In this document: piece after piece, positions 22,901 to 33,829 of the stretch
Layout: every line of letters starts with the position of its first letter
Position numbering within the stretch: the first letter of the stretch is position 1
Assembly: GCA_018524725.1 (NCBI GenBank)
Contig: JAEUWP010000538.1
Location: 1-54,338, forward strand
Source: Podaxis mareebaensis
Taxonomy: Eukaryota > Basidiomycota > Agaricomycetes > Agaricales > Agaricaceae
Length of the DNA: 54,338 nt
Direction of reading: 5' to 3'
Notes under the pieces: model-generated
Databases searched by the model: none
Told to the model about the DNA's origin: nothing
What the model saw: only the letters and a program-made list of their open reading frames with translations
Program-made: the position numbers and the translations under genes

Positions 22901-24285
22901 GAGGACTTCCTGGACATGTTTGTGGTGCTCAGAAGGGTTATTGGAATAGATTAGGATGTCATCCAAATAAATGGTAATGCACACATCATGCAGGTCCTTG
23001 AAGATGTCATTCATAAAACGCTGGAAGGCAGCAGGGGCATTGGTAAGACCAAATGGCATTACAAGCCATTCAAACGAGCTGTAACAGGTACGGAATGCGG
23101 TCTTCCATTCATCACCCTTGGCAATGCGGACCAGGTGGTAAGCATGACGGAGGTCTATCTTTGTATAAATGCAGGCCTTGCGGGGAGAGTCAAGAAGGTT
23201 GGAAATGAGGGGAAGTGGATAGTGGTCTTTCTTTGTAATCTGGTTGAGACCTCGGAAATCGACACAGAGTTGGAGGGATCCATCTTTCTTCTTGACGAAA
23301 AGAACAGGAGCACCATGAGGGGAAGTGGAAGGGCGAATAAAACCAATTGACAGGTGTTCGTCAATGAACTCCCAGAGCACTTCTAGCTCGACCTGTGACA
23401 ATGAATAAATCATTCCAACAGGGGGCGATGCACCTTCCTCAAGATTGATGTGAAGATTGAAGGGTCTGTGAGGAGGAAGGGAATCGGCACAGGCCTTGCT
23501 AAAAACGTTGGCAAATTCGTGATATTCCTCGGGAACATTTGAAAGGTCGATGGTGTCTGTGGGGGAAGCGGAAGCAATGGAAACAATGGAATGGAGGTTG
23601 AGGGTGAATCTATACGATCCAGGGAGGCATGAAGCATGCATGAATGCAGCGGCATTGATGAGACAAATGTCCAGCTTCGTGAGGGAAGGTGAATCAGGAA
23701 CAGGAACGGAGACCAGATCTAGAGAGGTACCCAAATCGGGAACTGGAGATCCAGTGGAGACAGAGGATGTGCGAACAGGGACAGATGGGGCAAGATCTGA
23801 ACTGCCAGAGGTACGGAATGTGATGCAGCCTGTGACCCAATCAATCGATGGATTGTAGTGGGTGAGCCAGTTGTGTCCAAGAACCACTGAGCAAGCTGAA
23901 TCAAGCTGGGTAACATACAGGACAAGATTCATTGATTCACCAGATTCAAAGTTTACAGGGATAGTAGCAGATTGCATAATAAAGGAGTTAGACGAGCCAT
24001 CAAACAGACGAAGTTCAACCAGAGGAATGGACGAGGTAGGAATTCTGAATTTGCACACCAGGCTGGAGTTGATGAAACAGTGAGTGGAACCACTGTCAAC
24101 GAGTGCAGATACAACGAAGGGAGAAGAGGAATCAGGAGAGAGAAGCAAAGGAGAGGTGAAGGAGACATAGAGTGCATGCAGGTCGGAAAGAGTGGACGTG
24201 TTGAGTTGGAAACTCTCTGGTGCACAGAGGAGCCCAACACGGTCCCCAGTCTGTGCTGAGTTCTGAGGACCGCTTGCTATTTTTT
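22901..24285 (-). pseudogene. Element E pol, first half (protease, RT core)
   Basis: It is in the -1 frame relative to gag and starts within the gag end at the A6 run. Open without a stop to the LINE junction. It has the aspartic protease (LVDSGSTHCFI near 24090, then VVLGHNWLTHYNPSIDW), the pre-RT segment (PPHRPFNLHINLEEGASPPVG near 23440) and the RT fingers and palm with FVKKKDGSLQLCVDFRGLN near 23280 and the intact catalytic YLDD (IYLDDILIYS near 22965). Interrupted by LINE copy 2 right after HVQEVL. The undamaged protease and RT agree with E being the youngest LTR element in the nest. Confidence 0.9.
24277..24285 (-). other. Probable -1 ribosomal frameshift site at the gag end of element E
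   Basis: On the coding strand the gag ends AAA AAA TAG (A6 at 24280-24285, stop at 24277-24279). The pol frame is open across this point exactly one base back. A slip on the A6 run would bypass the stop and make gag-pol. Confidence 0.55.
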
Positions 24286-25800
24286 CGAGCCCTCTGGAGG
24301 GGGACCCGAAGCAGCGGGAGCATCCACCTGGGCCTTGCGGCCCTTAGGCTTTCCTTGCAGAGCAGATTTGCAGGGGGCACGTGTCAACCTTGGACCACCT
24401 TCACCACAGAAAAGGCAAAGTTTGTTGTCAATCCAGCACTGACGTTCTTGCGGGGTTAACTTGCTGTCTTTTCTGAGCTTGTCTGCGAGGGGTTTAGATG
24501 GTGGGGATGATGTGGACGGCTTGTTGGGCGCAGGCGACGAGGATTGTTCGGGCTTGGTAGGCTGGGAACCCTTATTGGGTTGCGACGAGTTGTTGCTGGC
24601 AGGTTTGTTGTTAGACTGCGGGTTCTTGCCTTTACCCTTGTCCGACTGGTTAGATGACTCTTGCTTGTTGGTGGTGTTTCTGGAACGATTCCCTGCATGA
24701 GACTTCTCGTGTTGACGTTCCCAATAGCGATTGTCGATCTGCATGGCAGTGGCACGCATGTCGATGTAGGAAGTGGGTTTCCCATTTGGGAGAGAGCAGA
24801 GGGAATCTTGGATCTGATCCAGAAGGCTGTGGTAATAGTGGTGACAGAGGACAGAGTCAGGCCATTTAAGGAGACCAGCAAGACGAGCGAATTCGACATT
24901 GTATTTGGAGATATGGGTGCCATGAGCCATTGTAAGATTTTTGAGTTCCTCAGTGGCCTCATTGACTGGATCAAGGGCCCCGAAAGTGTCAGTCAACTCC
25001 TGTGAGAATAGCGTCCAGTCTGAATACCAAGCGATCTGGTTCCAGTCGGGTTCTGCATCGAGCACGGTTTGGAACCACTGCCAGGCTGATCCTGAGAGGT
25101 AGGAGATGGTGAACATGACTTTAGCAGTCTCGGAGTGGAACTGGTGCGGGTTGGTATTGAAGTAAATGTGGCATTGGAAAAGGAAGTCATTGAGTTTATG
25201 GGGCTTGGTGCCGTCGAAGACGTCAGGTTCTTTTGCCTGAATCTTGTCAGGACAGATAACTGGGGGAGGAACAGACTGATTCTGCACACTAGACTTGATA
25301 CCACGGGCCAGGTGTTCCATTACATGGAGGAAGCACTCTCCTTCATTATCAGGAGGGCCCAGGGAATTACCATTGCCATCACCATCATCAGGATCATCAG
25401 GGTCATCAGGGTTGCTGTCATCATCTCTGGGGTTATCAGGTGGGTCATTTTGGTTAACCCCATCGTTCTGAGCATTGCCTCCACCTTCAGGGTCACCGTT
25501 GTCATTGGGGGGACCCATGTTGGCAGGGGGATCGAAGTACTCAAGGTCATCGTGACTCTCATCTGGACGTTTGGAGGACTGTTTCTGGTCAGGTTCTTCA
25601 CCTTCCACGAGTGGGTCCTTCGTGTTGGTGTCCAGGGTGGTCTGTGATGCAGAGCGAGTGCGGGATTCAGTAAAGCGAGGGGAGGAGGTACCAAAAGCAG
25701 GAATAATAGGGCGATGTTGAGAGGTAGAGGGAAGAGGATGACTGGGGATTGCAATATTCTGCGAACGAGCAGTTGTGCGAGTGACAGTTCCAGTAGGCAT
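24277..25800 (-). CDS. Element E gag
   Basis: An intact frame of 507 residues starts at ATG 25800, 37 bases after the 5' LTR. Order: Ser/Thr/Arg-rich N-terminus, a long acidic Asn/Asp/Pro-rich segment (about residues 90-150, with DDPDDGDGNG), then a retrotransposon gag (capsid) domain (DVFDGTKPHKLNDFLFQCHIYF at about 195 to LLKWPDSVLCHHYYHSL at about 325), a basic Gln/Asn/Ser-rich linker and a degenerate zinc knuckle near 465: CLFCGEGG followed by Pro where the knuckle His should be, and the last Cys misplaced. It should form the virus-like particle; RNA packaging may be impaired by the knuckle. This is the only undamaged retroelement gene in the window. Confidence 0.88.
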   Translation of the reverse strand: MPTGTVTRTTARSQNIAIPSHPLPSTSQHRPIIPAFGTSSPRFTESRTRSASQTTLDTNTKDPLVEGEEPDQKQSSKRPDESHDDLEYFDPPANMGPPNDNGDPEGGGNAQNDGVNQNDPPDNPRDDDSNPDDPDDPDDGDGNGNSLGPPDNEGECFLHVMEHLARGIKSSVQNQSVPPPVICPDKIQAKEPDVFDGTKPHKLNDFLFQCHIYFNTNPHQFHSETAKVMFTISYLSGSAWQWFQTVLDAEPDWNQIAWYSDWTLFSQELTDTFGALDPVNEATEELKNLTMAHGTHISKYNVEFARLAGLLKWPDSVLCHHYYHSLLDQIQDSLCSLPNGKPTSYIDMRATAMQIDNRYWERQHEKSHAGNRSRNTTNKQESSNQSDKGKGKNPQSNNKPASNNSSQPNKGSQPTKPEQSSSPAPNKPSTSSPPSKPLADKLRKDSKLTPQERQCWIDNKLCLFCGEGGPRLTRAPCKSALQGKPKGRKAQVDAPAASGPPPEGSKK

Positions 25801-25837
25801 AGAAAAAACAGTACTGGGGGTTGGAATCAGAATATAC

Positions 25838-26508
25838 TGTTACATTCTGGACAGTTCTGGAGATTCGGAGAGTGGACCCTTGGCCTCAGTGTATGTGCTG
25901 TGCCCCTCCAATACTGCACGGGGTCCGATTTGGCTGCTTGGAACTGTGACAGAAGATAATGGGAAATACAGGAGATGTCAGAGAACAGAGGGGGGAGCAA
26001 GTCCTGAAGGTTTGGATGACGAACAGGAGGTTAGGAAGGGTAAACGAAGTCGATATTCTGATTGGGGAGCGAGATACAAGGTAGTTACGCTTAAGTACAT
26101 GTCGGAAAGTGATACGGATAACTAACTAAGAAACCAGGAGACAAAAGAAGCAGATTTACAGGTAAAGAACATTTACATATTGGAACTACAAATGGAAAAA
26201 TGGAGAACACACAAAAATGCAAATCATAGTATAAGGCAAAGCGGAAAGTAAAGTAGACATCAGGGAATGAAGATAACAATTTCCGGGAGTGCTGATAGAT
26301 GTACGAATGGACACCACGCATTGCATTGGTTGTAATCGACCGTGTGAGTGCATCCACCCATTCAGACAACAGGACGGGGGATCCTGACAAGGAAACGTGA
26401 GTGGAGGGAGCGGGAAAGCATCGGACTTGATCAGAATCAGATCTTCAGATTTTCAGAAACATGCACGGATTGTAAGTGTGGAAACAGATACTCAATGTGG
26501 ACTTGACA
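25838..26508 (-). repeat. Element E 5' LTR (671 bp)
   Basis: It is the partner of 16521-17191. The 11 bases at 26053-26063 are repeated in inverted sense just outside the LTR (25825-25835), so the RNA of this LTR can pair with its own primer binding site (AATCAGAATAT with ATATTCTGATT). No convincing TATA box is visible at the matching distance. Confidence 0.92.
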
Positions 26509-29500
26509 CAGCTTCTCAGATATTTATAATCCAGTTCATTCTTTCTTCAGCCGATGGGGAGTTCATCGGTGCTAGCTTGGTTGGGAAGGCTTTGAGAGGA
26601 TGGCCATACATGAGTTCAAATGGTGTTTGCTGGCAGTTGGCATGTGTTCTGGAATTATGGGAGAATTTGACTAAAGGAAGGTGCTCGGGCCAGGTGTGGG
26701 GGTTTTGAGCGCAATAGGCTGATAAGTACATCTTGATTTCTTGATTAAATCATTCAGTTGATCTGTCTGATTGGGGGTGATAGACAGTAGAGGGGGCGTG
26801 ATCGATATTCAGCTTCTTGAACATAGCTTGTATCGATTTGGCCATGAATCGGGGATCTCTGTCCGAAATGATTTTGTTGGGTATTCCTGTGTGAATGAAC
26901 ATGTGTTTAATCAAGATGTCTGCAATTTGATCAGCAGTGGCAGATTTGGAGGTGGGTACTATGATTATCCCCTTTGTAAGACCATGGTCCACCACAGACA
27001 ATATTGCGTCATATCCATCAGATTTGGGGAGGTCTGTAATGAGGTCCATGGACATCTGGGCGAAAGGCTGGGATGATCAGGGACCTGGAATCGGTTGAAG
27101 AGGAGGCTTCAAGGGTCATCTATTGATTTTGTATTGCTGGCAAGTAGGGCATCCTTTCATGTAGTTCATGACATAGGTGCGAATGCTGGGCCAGGTGACA
27201 TATTCTTGAAGTTTCCTGAGGGTTTCAGTGACTCTGGGGTGTCCCACAGCTGGTGCATCGTGTACACACTGCAATAAGCGCTTCTTAAGCGTGGAGTCCA
27301 TGGGAAGTTGGATATGACCTTCTTGGTCCAATTCAATGGTTCCATCCTTTCCTTTTTGGGCTTCATTCTCAACATCAGGGTCCACAATGTTGATTTCATT
27401 GTTTTCTCCTGAGTTAGCCAATTTTGCATTAGCATGGGTAAAGTTGCTAGCTTGGAACTTCTCTAATGGAATGGCTGCCTTTGTTGTTTTGAGCTCTGTG
27501 TCTTTACTTGTCGAGGCATGGTCCGGTCTTCTGGACAAAGCATCAGCAGTGCAGTTCTTAGATCTGGGAATATGTTGAATCTTGATTTTATGGGTGCTGA
27601 TCACAGCAGACCATCAAATGGTTCATCTTGACAGTTTTGATGGCTTGGCCCAATGAATGATGTTGTCATGATCTGTCCATATTGTCATTTTGTAGGGTGA
27701 TCCATTGATGTAATGACACCATTCTTGTAATGCACAGATGATGGCTAGGAATTCTTGTTCTGATGCGTGGTAATTCTGTTCAGCTGGGGAGAATGGTTTG
27801 GAATAGTAGAAGCATGGGTGTAGCACACCATTTGAGTCTTTCTGGAGGAGAACTGCTCCAGATGTGTAGGCGGACACATGTTTGAATTTCAAATGGTTTT
27901 GAAGGATCTGGGGTAATTAAAATGGGTTCTTCCAGGAACCGTTGCTTTAATTTTCTAAATGCATTGTCAGCTTCTTTTGTCCACTTGAAAGGAGTGTTGG
28001 ACTTCTTTAGAAGTGTGTTGAGGGGTAAGGACAGGTGGGTGTAGTGCTTGATGAATTTGCAATAGAAGTTACAGAACCCAATGAATTTCTGTACGTCGTG
28101 GACTGTCTTGGGTGTGGGCCAATCTGCTATTCCTTTTAGTTTGGCGGGGTCCATCTTGACTTCATTGGGAGAAATGATGAATCCAAGATAGGTGAGAGTC
28201 ATCTTTTCAAATTCACATTTCTCCAGTTTGAGGTAAAGATCATGTTTCCACAAGATCTTGAATACTTCTTTTGTCATTTTTCATAGTTCAGCTTTGGTAG
28301 GGGCGTGGATAAGGATATCATCCATGTAGATGATAACCTTGTTTTGCACAATAAGAGGGGCGAGGATAGTGTCCATCATGTTTTGGAATGTCGCGGGGCT
28401 ATTGCACATTCCAAAAAACATGACTGTGGGTTCAAATAATCCTCGATGAGTGCAGAAAGCTCCTTTCCATTGGTCTTCTTCAACAATGCGGACATTGTTG
28501 TAGCCGAGTCTGATGTCGAGTGCGGTGAAGTATTTTGAACCTCGTAATTTGTCGAGTATGGATTGTATCAAGGGGATAGGATAGCTGTTTTTGACCGTGT
28601 GTTTGTTGAGGTAATGATAGTCTTGACAAGGCCTGAGTTTTCCATCTTTCTTTGAGATGAAGAAGAATGGTGAGGCCATAGGTGACTTTGAGGGTCTGAT
28701 ATATCCTTTTGCAAGGTTTTCTTCGAGGAATTTGTCAAGCTCCTTTTCTTTGGCAAGAGAGAGTTTGTAGGAGGGGAAAGCTTTTGGTACGAAGCTTTCT
28801 TTGGTTTCAATCCAGTGGTCCCATTGTTGAGCGGGAGGGAATCTCTTGCTTTTCTTTTGTGAGAAAAGATCGAGATATTCATGGAACTCCCAGGGAACTA
28901 TCTTCTCGGGATCGGTTTCCTTTTTCTGTTCTCCTGCTTGTGCAAGTATTTGCGAATAGGAGGTTTTGGCGTTTATCTTGGTGAAGTTTTCCTCAGAGAA
29001 ATCTTCTTCAAGCTTGTTCATGTAGATTTCTGAAAGAGTGTCATCGATGATCGAAGAGAGTGTGGTGTTTTCCATCAAATGTCTCCATGAAAGGGTTCGT
29101 TTTGACCAATCAATATCGGGGTTGTACTTGGTGGGCCAGGGAATCCCTAGGATTATTCTAGGTCATCCTAGATTAATCACTTGCAAATCCATCTTCATTT
29201 GCTTCCCATAGATAGTGAAGTCAAGGGTAATAGAATGCGTGATTTGCTTATCTTTGTTCAGGGTTCCATCAGCATTCCTGACTTTGATTGGTTTCTTTAA
29301 TGGTGACGTTTTCAGGTTCCATTTTTCAACCAACCAGTGGTCGATGAAATCTTGTCCTGCTCCGGAATCTATCAGTGCAAGGTCTTCCACAGATTTTTCA
29401 GAGAGATGCATGGTGATGGGGCAATAAAAGGTGTTGGATTGGTGAGTCTTTAAACATAATTCAGAAACGGGTACTTCATTCTGTGAAAGAGAAAGGGGCA

Positions 29501-29640
29501 TAACTTCGTCCTTTGGATGGGGATAAGAGTCGGAAACCAGTCTGTTAGAGAACAAAAAGGGGGAAGAAAAGGAATTGTTCTTTTGTGCATCTTTCTTTGC
29601 TTTAGACGATCTAGACGTGGAAGCTAGTCGTCTGAGGCAA
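26509..29640 (-). pseudogene. Element D pol, main part (protease to integrase)
   Basis: It is in the +1 frame relative to gag. Protease LIDSGAGQDFI near 29365; RT with FFISKKDGKLRPCQDYHYLN near 28655 and YMDD near 28325 (IYMDDILIHA); RT thumb FIGFCNFYCKFIKHY near 28070; RNase H starting near 27890, where a two-base deletion shifts the frame and removes the first catalytic Asp motif; TDHDNIIHW near 27665; HHCC zinc finger (CPTCQQYK near 27130); integrase core MDLITDLPKSDGYD near 27045 and an intact SDRDPRF near 26860. A few stops are present, mostly TGA, one TAG. Element E interrupts it after NSPSAEERMNWIINI; the end is at 16520-16031. Confidence 0.87.
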
Positions 29641-31035
29641 AATCCTGGATCTCCTTTGCTTGAGGGCGACTTCCTCGTTGTCTGCTTCCTGAATTATCTC
29701 GTTGATCTGAGCAAACATGGCTTTTCGCTTTTGCTGTTTTTCCTTGTCGTGGGGCAGTTTAGGGGGTATGGGTGGCTTATGCTTGGAAACCTTTGCTTGG
29801 GCGTTTCGTGGTAGATTTCATGTCGATTGTGGTGGGTTCGATTTCTTTGGACATTCCTGAGTGAAATGTCCTGTTTGGCTGCAGTTGAAACATTTCCCTT
29901 GCTTGAGGTCATTGCGCATTTTTGGGGTGAGGATGTTCTGAAGAAACATCTCCAGGAGGTCTTGATTTTCTTCAACCTCATTAACTTCTGCATTGGATTC
30001 TTCTTCCAGGGAGTAGTCTTCTTCAAGCATGATTTCAGAGAGTGCCAATGCCAAGTTATCCACATCCATGGTGTATGGATCTTTATACACCTGGCTTCAT
30101 GACCAATTCGTATTGTAGGATGCCTTCTTCTTTGGTTGGGGTAAAGCTCTATTGGTTCATTCTCAGGCATGGCTAGCTTGATAGTTGTTCTCCATGCAGT
30201 GTTGTTCTTCCACTGCTCTCACTGCTTCAAACCAGATGTTGATGTCGGGTCTGGGTCTGAGGGCAATGGTTTTGAGACCAATTTCGAAGTCCAGTCCTTC
30301 TCTGAACTGGTAGATAAGTTCTTGTGGGTTGACCATCCCTGCTTGGGTTGCAAGGACTTTGAACTCAGAGATGTACTGGTCCACTGGTCTTCATTTCTGC
30401 TTGAGAGCATGGAGTCATTGGAGAGCGTCTTCAGTGTAGTTGTAAGGGAGGAAGACTGTTGAGCTCGTCTTGGAATGCATTGAACGTCCCGAGATGCAGT
30501 ACTCCATTGAAGTTGTGCTGGCAGAGGTACTCAGTTTTCCATGGTTCCACTGCTCCTCCAATGTAGTAGAGCATGAATATGATGGCATCATGGTCAGTAG
30601 GGAATTTATGCTGGTTGGTGATGATGTACAGGGCACACTGCTGCTTCCATGCCAGGTACTTCCACAGGTCTCCATCATACAAGGGTGGCGCCTTGTATTT
30701 TGGTGTGGAAGGGGCAGCAGGCATTTGTGCTTGTTGGGGGAAGCTGAAACCTGGTGGGGGTGCTCCTGGTTGTCCCGGTGCGGGAGGTCCTGGGGGTGGT
30801 GCTCCTGGTGGTCCTGGTGGTGGGTTTGGACCTGATTGTCCTGATCCTGAAGGGGGTCATCCAGGCGGAGGTGGTCCAGGAGGTGGGTGAGGGCTTCCTG
30901 CTTGTGGCAGGTTTGTTGGCTGAGCTGCTCCAGTCTGAGGTGAGTTTCCCTGATTTCCTTGTACAACTCCAGTTGTTTGATGTCCAGGAATCATGGGGTT
31001 AGTGAAGAGGGTTGTTGGAAGAATCTCTGGTTCAG
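29611..31035 (-). pseudogene. Element D gag, main part
   Basis: After LINE copy 3 the frame gives a helical stretch (LYKEIRETHLRLEQLSQQ near 30960), then a Pro/Gly-rich part with a frameshift, a capsid-like domain (YDGDLWKYLAWKQQCALYI near 30680; DQYISEFKVLATQAGMVNPQ after a second frameshift near 30390) and one CCHC zinc knuckle CFNCSQTGHFTQEC at about 29905-29865. A TGA in place of an Arg codon lies at about 29818, and the frame then runs to TAG 29611-29613. Several frameshifts and stops make it non-functional. Confidence 0.75.
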
Positions 31036-31051
31036 GGGTACGATATTACTT

Positions 31052-31618
31052 TTTTTTTTTTTTTTTTTTTGATCATCATTTATTGCAATAGACTAGCTAC
31101 TACAAATGGGTGCGCAATAGCAGTCCCAAGAGCCAAAACCTACAGACATGAGAAAGAAAAGAAAGAAAAGAAGAGAGAAAGAGAAGTGAGGAGGGGAGTG
31201 AGGGAGCTAGCAAGAGGCAACCAACACAAGATAGAGAGTACAACTAATCAAACATGGAGGGAGAGAAGAGACGAAAGTGAAGTGAGAGGGGAAAGATGGA
31301 GCTAGTGAGAGGCAAGCGTATATAGGGTGAGAGAGAGAGAAAGAAAAGAAAGAGACCCTTTAGTGAACATCCAGAGCGCCATGAAGAGCCAGCCTCTCTC
31401 GTTGAGTAAGCCATCAAGTGTTGTAATCCTCAAAGGTTATAGGTCCTTGTATCTGGTCAGCGAAGGAAAAGGCCACCGGGTTTTCACGAAGGAACTCGAT
31501 GAGCCAGAAGATATTCATATGACTACCATAAGGCCAGTGATAGAGGGGACAGTGATGGATGATGTGGTCCTGCATCTCAAGTTCCTCACCGCATGGGCAG
31601 GAGGTGATGTAGCACCCT
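31052..31618 (-). mobile_element. LINE copy 3, strongly 5'-truncated, in element D gag
   Basis: It is flanked by a 16-bp duplication (31036-31051 and 31619-31634), with a poly(T) run at its left end (the poly(A) tail in reverse). It holds the 3' UTR and the last 65 or so codons of the LINE ORF, with CPCGEELEMQDHIIHHC. Same family as copies 1, 2 and 4 but with a different 3' UTR, rich in GAGAGA on the + strand. Same strand as D. Confidence 0.93.
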
Positions 31619-31858
31619 GGGTACGATATTACTTCCAAATGTGAAGGTGGCGGCTTGGTTGACAGGTGCCATGGAGTCTGTTCTAGGAACTGGTGGTTGC
31701 AGTTGTGGGGGTGGTTGAACTGATTGTTGGGGAGCAGGAGTAGGGTGTTGAGATGGTTGTTGCTGATATGGGGGTGGAATTGAGGCTGCACTTGGAGGTC
31801 AAGCGAGTTGCTGAGGTGGTTGTACAACAGCAGGAGGGATAGTGACAGTGGTCGACAT
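31619..31858 (-). pseudogene. Element D gag, N-terminal part
   Basis: The likely start is ATG 31856-31858 (MSTTVTIPPAVVQPPQQ), which gives a Pro/Gln-rich N-terminus typical of Ty3/gypsy gags in this window. One TGA at about 31800. It joins the frame at 31035 when LINE copy 3 and one duplication are removed. An alternative minus frame from 32154 is open for 246 codons but starts with TTG and looks less gag-like at the end, though its first part could also be coding. Confidence 0.55.
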
Positions 31859-32531
31859 TTGTTGTCTTTGTTCTCTAGCTGCTTCTCTTCTTCCTCTAAT
31901 ATTGGCAGTAAGTCGCAGCTCCCAAGGGGCAACTTCATTGAGGTTAAGAGATCTGACTCTTCTCGGAGGTCTTGTTCTGGCTGGAGATATGATAGGCGAG
32001 ATTGGGGAGGCTGAACATCGAGCTGTTTTGTCACTGCTGTCAGAATCCTGGGCTCTAACTCATTCCAATAAGGTGGCTGCTTCTCCTGAAATGGTGAGGG
32101 GAGTAGGGGAGTGGTAGGACATTCAAGGTTCCTCTCGACAAGGGCTTGAATCAATTCCTGAATCTGGTTGGGTGTAAGGTTGAGGTGTCAAAGGCTGGGG
32201 GGAATTAAGGAAGATATAGAAATATTGTCCTGCGAGGAACTCCAGGAAGATGATAAGGTAGAATAAATAGAAGAACAGTTGTATGATTGAGGGCTGTTGA
32301 TTTCAGATGATCGAGAACTTCTGTCAATTTCCATTGATCGAGAACAGTGTTCAATTTCTGATGATCAAGAATGCTTCACCTTGACAAATGTCGATGCAAT
32401 TTACAGTCAGAGGGTCTTCTTCTGACAGACCACCAAACATTGAGTGGGCATATTACAGGCTTCCTTGCCAGACCACCAAACAACGAGTGGGTGAATTACA
32501 GTCAAGAAGGGGGGGGTTTGGTGTCATTTAG

Positions 32532-32633
32532 GCACAGCATGAAGCAATGAGAACCAACAATGTCCTGATGGCACAGCATGAAGCAATGAGAACCTCAGGG
32601 TGACTACACACACAGCGCGAAGCAATGAGAACA
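32532..32633 (-). repeat. Three tandem repeats of about 39 bp in the element D leader
   Basis: The units start at 32532, 32571 and 32610, and each holds a nearly identical 22-24-base core ending GAAGCAATGAGAAC. The third unit has CGCG where the others have CATG, a CpG difference. Confidence 0.8.
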
Positions 32634-32677
32634 GTAGTCAGGGTGAAAAGTTACAACGTGGGATTGGCACATGAGGG

Positions 32678-32689
32678 AAGTCTAATCTT
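32678..32689 (-). other. Primer binding site of element D, self-priming type
   Basis: In the direction of the element AAGATTAGACTT starts two bases after the LTR. It is the exact reverse complement of AAGTCTAATCTT at 32999-32988 within the LTR. A TATA-like TATATG (33027-33032) lies about 30 bases upstream of 32999, so the RNA should begin with the matching 12 bases. This is the Tf1/sushi arrangement. Confidence 0.72.
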
Positions 32690-32691
32690 GA

Positions 32692-33472
32692 TGTTACAAG
32701 GTTCTTCTTTGGCTAAGTGATGCCTAAGTTGGAGCCTATCCTTGTAAGTGAGACAAGCAGAGGTCCTTGTCCTGTACAGGTCTGAAGGAGCTGCTCTGTT
32801 TAACCTCAGGTGGCTGTTCACATTGTCTCTAGGCAGTGAACTCGTGTTGATCGCACACTCCATAGGACAAGATGTTGATGAGAAGCCTGAGAGGGAAAAG
32901 CTGCACACAAGGGTGAAGAGATGTAGGCTTAAAGTGGTACTAATGCTCAAGGACTTATTCAAGTACCAAGAGGAGGTAACACACTTTAAGATTAGACTTG
33001 GCTAATCTACAAGTCCAGGCGGTGTACATATACTAAGTCCTATGACTACTTTAGGAAGTAGATCAATAGTAGCATAAAGGTCGAATAAGGGGAATGTATA
33101 TAGAAAAGGGAATTCATAAGGCATATGGGCATAAGACAAAAGTCTGTGTGAGCGAACATAATTGATGCAAGCATAAATATGACAGAGGTGATGAAACTTA
33201 TACCTGGTCCAAATATAGAAGAGTGTCTAAGAAAGGAAATAGTAAGTTTAGCATTCAATCACAGATCATCATCGCATGGAAAGTATACTCCGTGGTAGCA
33301 ACATGCTTTGTCTACTTTCTCACACATTTCCCAATCAAGTGTCTGTCGCAACTCCGTGGTTTCCTGCCAGAGGCTTACCATCATGTGCTTCATCAAATCC
33401 CATTCTTTGTAAGTCTGCTCCTCTGTCTCTTCAGTCTCCTTGGTGATCTCGGAGTCTGCAATATTCGTAACA
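32692..33472 (-). repeat. Element D 5' LTR (781 bp)
   Basis: Partner of 11869-12649. With a start at about 32999, U3 would be 33472-33000 and R-U5 32999-32692. The TATA-like element is at 33027-33032 on the minus strand. Confidence 0.92.
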
Positions 33473-33477
33473 GGAAT

Positions 33478-33816
<339 letters not shown>

Positions 33817-33829
<13 letters not shown>

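Larger units (their letters stand above)
16521..26508 (-). mobile_element. Element E: Ty3/gypsy chromovirus on the minus strand with an antisense ORF
   Basis: LTRs of 671 bp at 16521-17191 and 25838-26508 are flanked by the target duplication CAGCT (16516-16520 and 26509-26513). Order on the minus strand: 5' LTR, intact gag, pol in the -1 frame (split by LINE copy 2), then an antisense ORF on the + strand, polypurine tract, 3' LTR. It inserted in the pol of D. I count about 53 LTR differences, all transitions at CpG-derived sites. Confidence 0.93.
32178..32691 (-). other. 5' leader of element D with short tandem repeats
   Basis: Between the 5' LTR and the gag there is no ORF of note. Three families of short direct repeats fill it: gatcgagaac-like units near 32300-32370, CAGACCACCAAAC units at about 32428 and 32475, and three AGCATGAAGCAATGAGAAC units (32532-32633). 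Such leaders carry packaging and translation signals in retroelements. Confidence 0.6.
11869..33472 (-). mobile_element. Element D: Ty3/gypsy chromovirus on the minus strand, holding E and two LINE copies
   Basis: Two 781-bp LTRs (11869-12649 and 32692-33472) are flanked by the target duplication GGAAT (11864-11868 and 33473-33477). Gene order on the minus strand is 5' LTR, repeat-rich leader, gag, pol, post-pol ORF, polypurine tract, 3' LTR. It is broken by element E in pol and by LINE copies in gag and in the post-pol ORF. The LTRs differ at about 22 positions, all transitions at former CpG sites. It sits inside the gag of element B. Confidence 0.92.

Noticed and set aside
25135..25647. 170-codon + strand ORF opposite element E gag
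   Set aside because: It is the mirror of the acidic gag region, rich in Ile/Val from the reverse complement of Asp/Asn codons, and has no features of its own.
32532..32633. CRISPR-like array
   Set aside because: Only three imperfect units with short spacers of related sequence, within a retrotransposon leader of a fungal genome.
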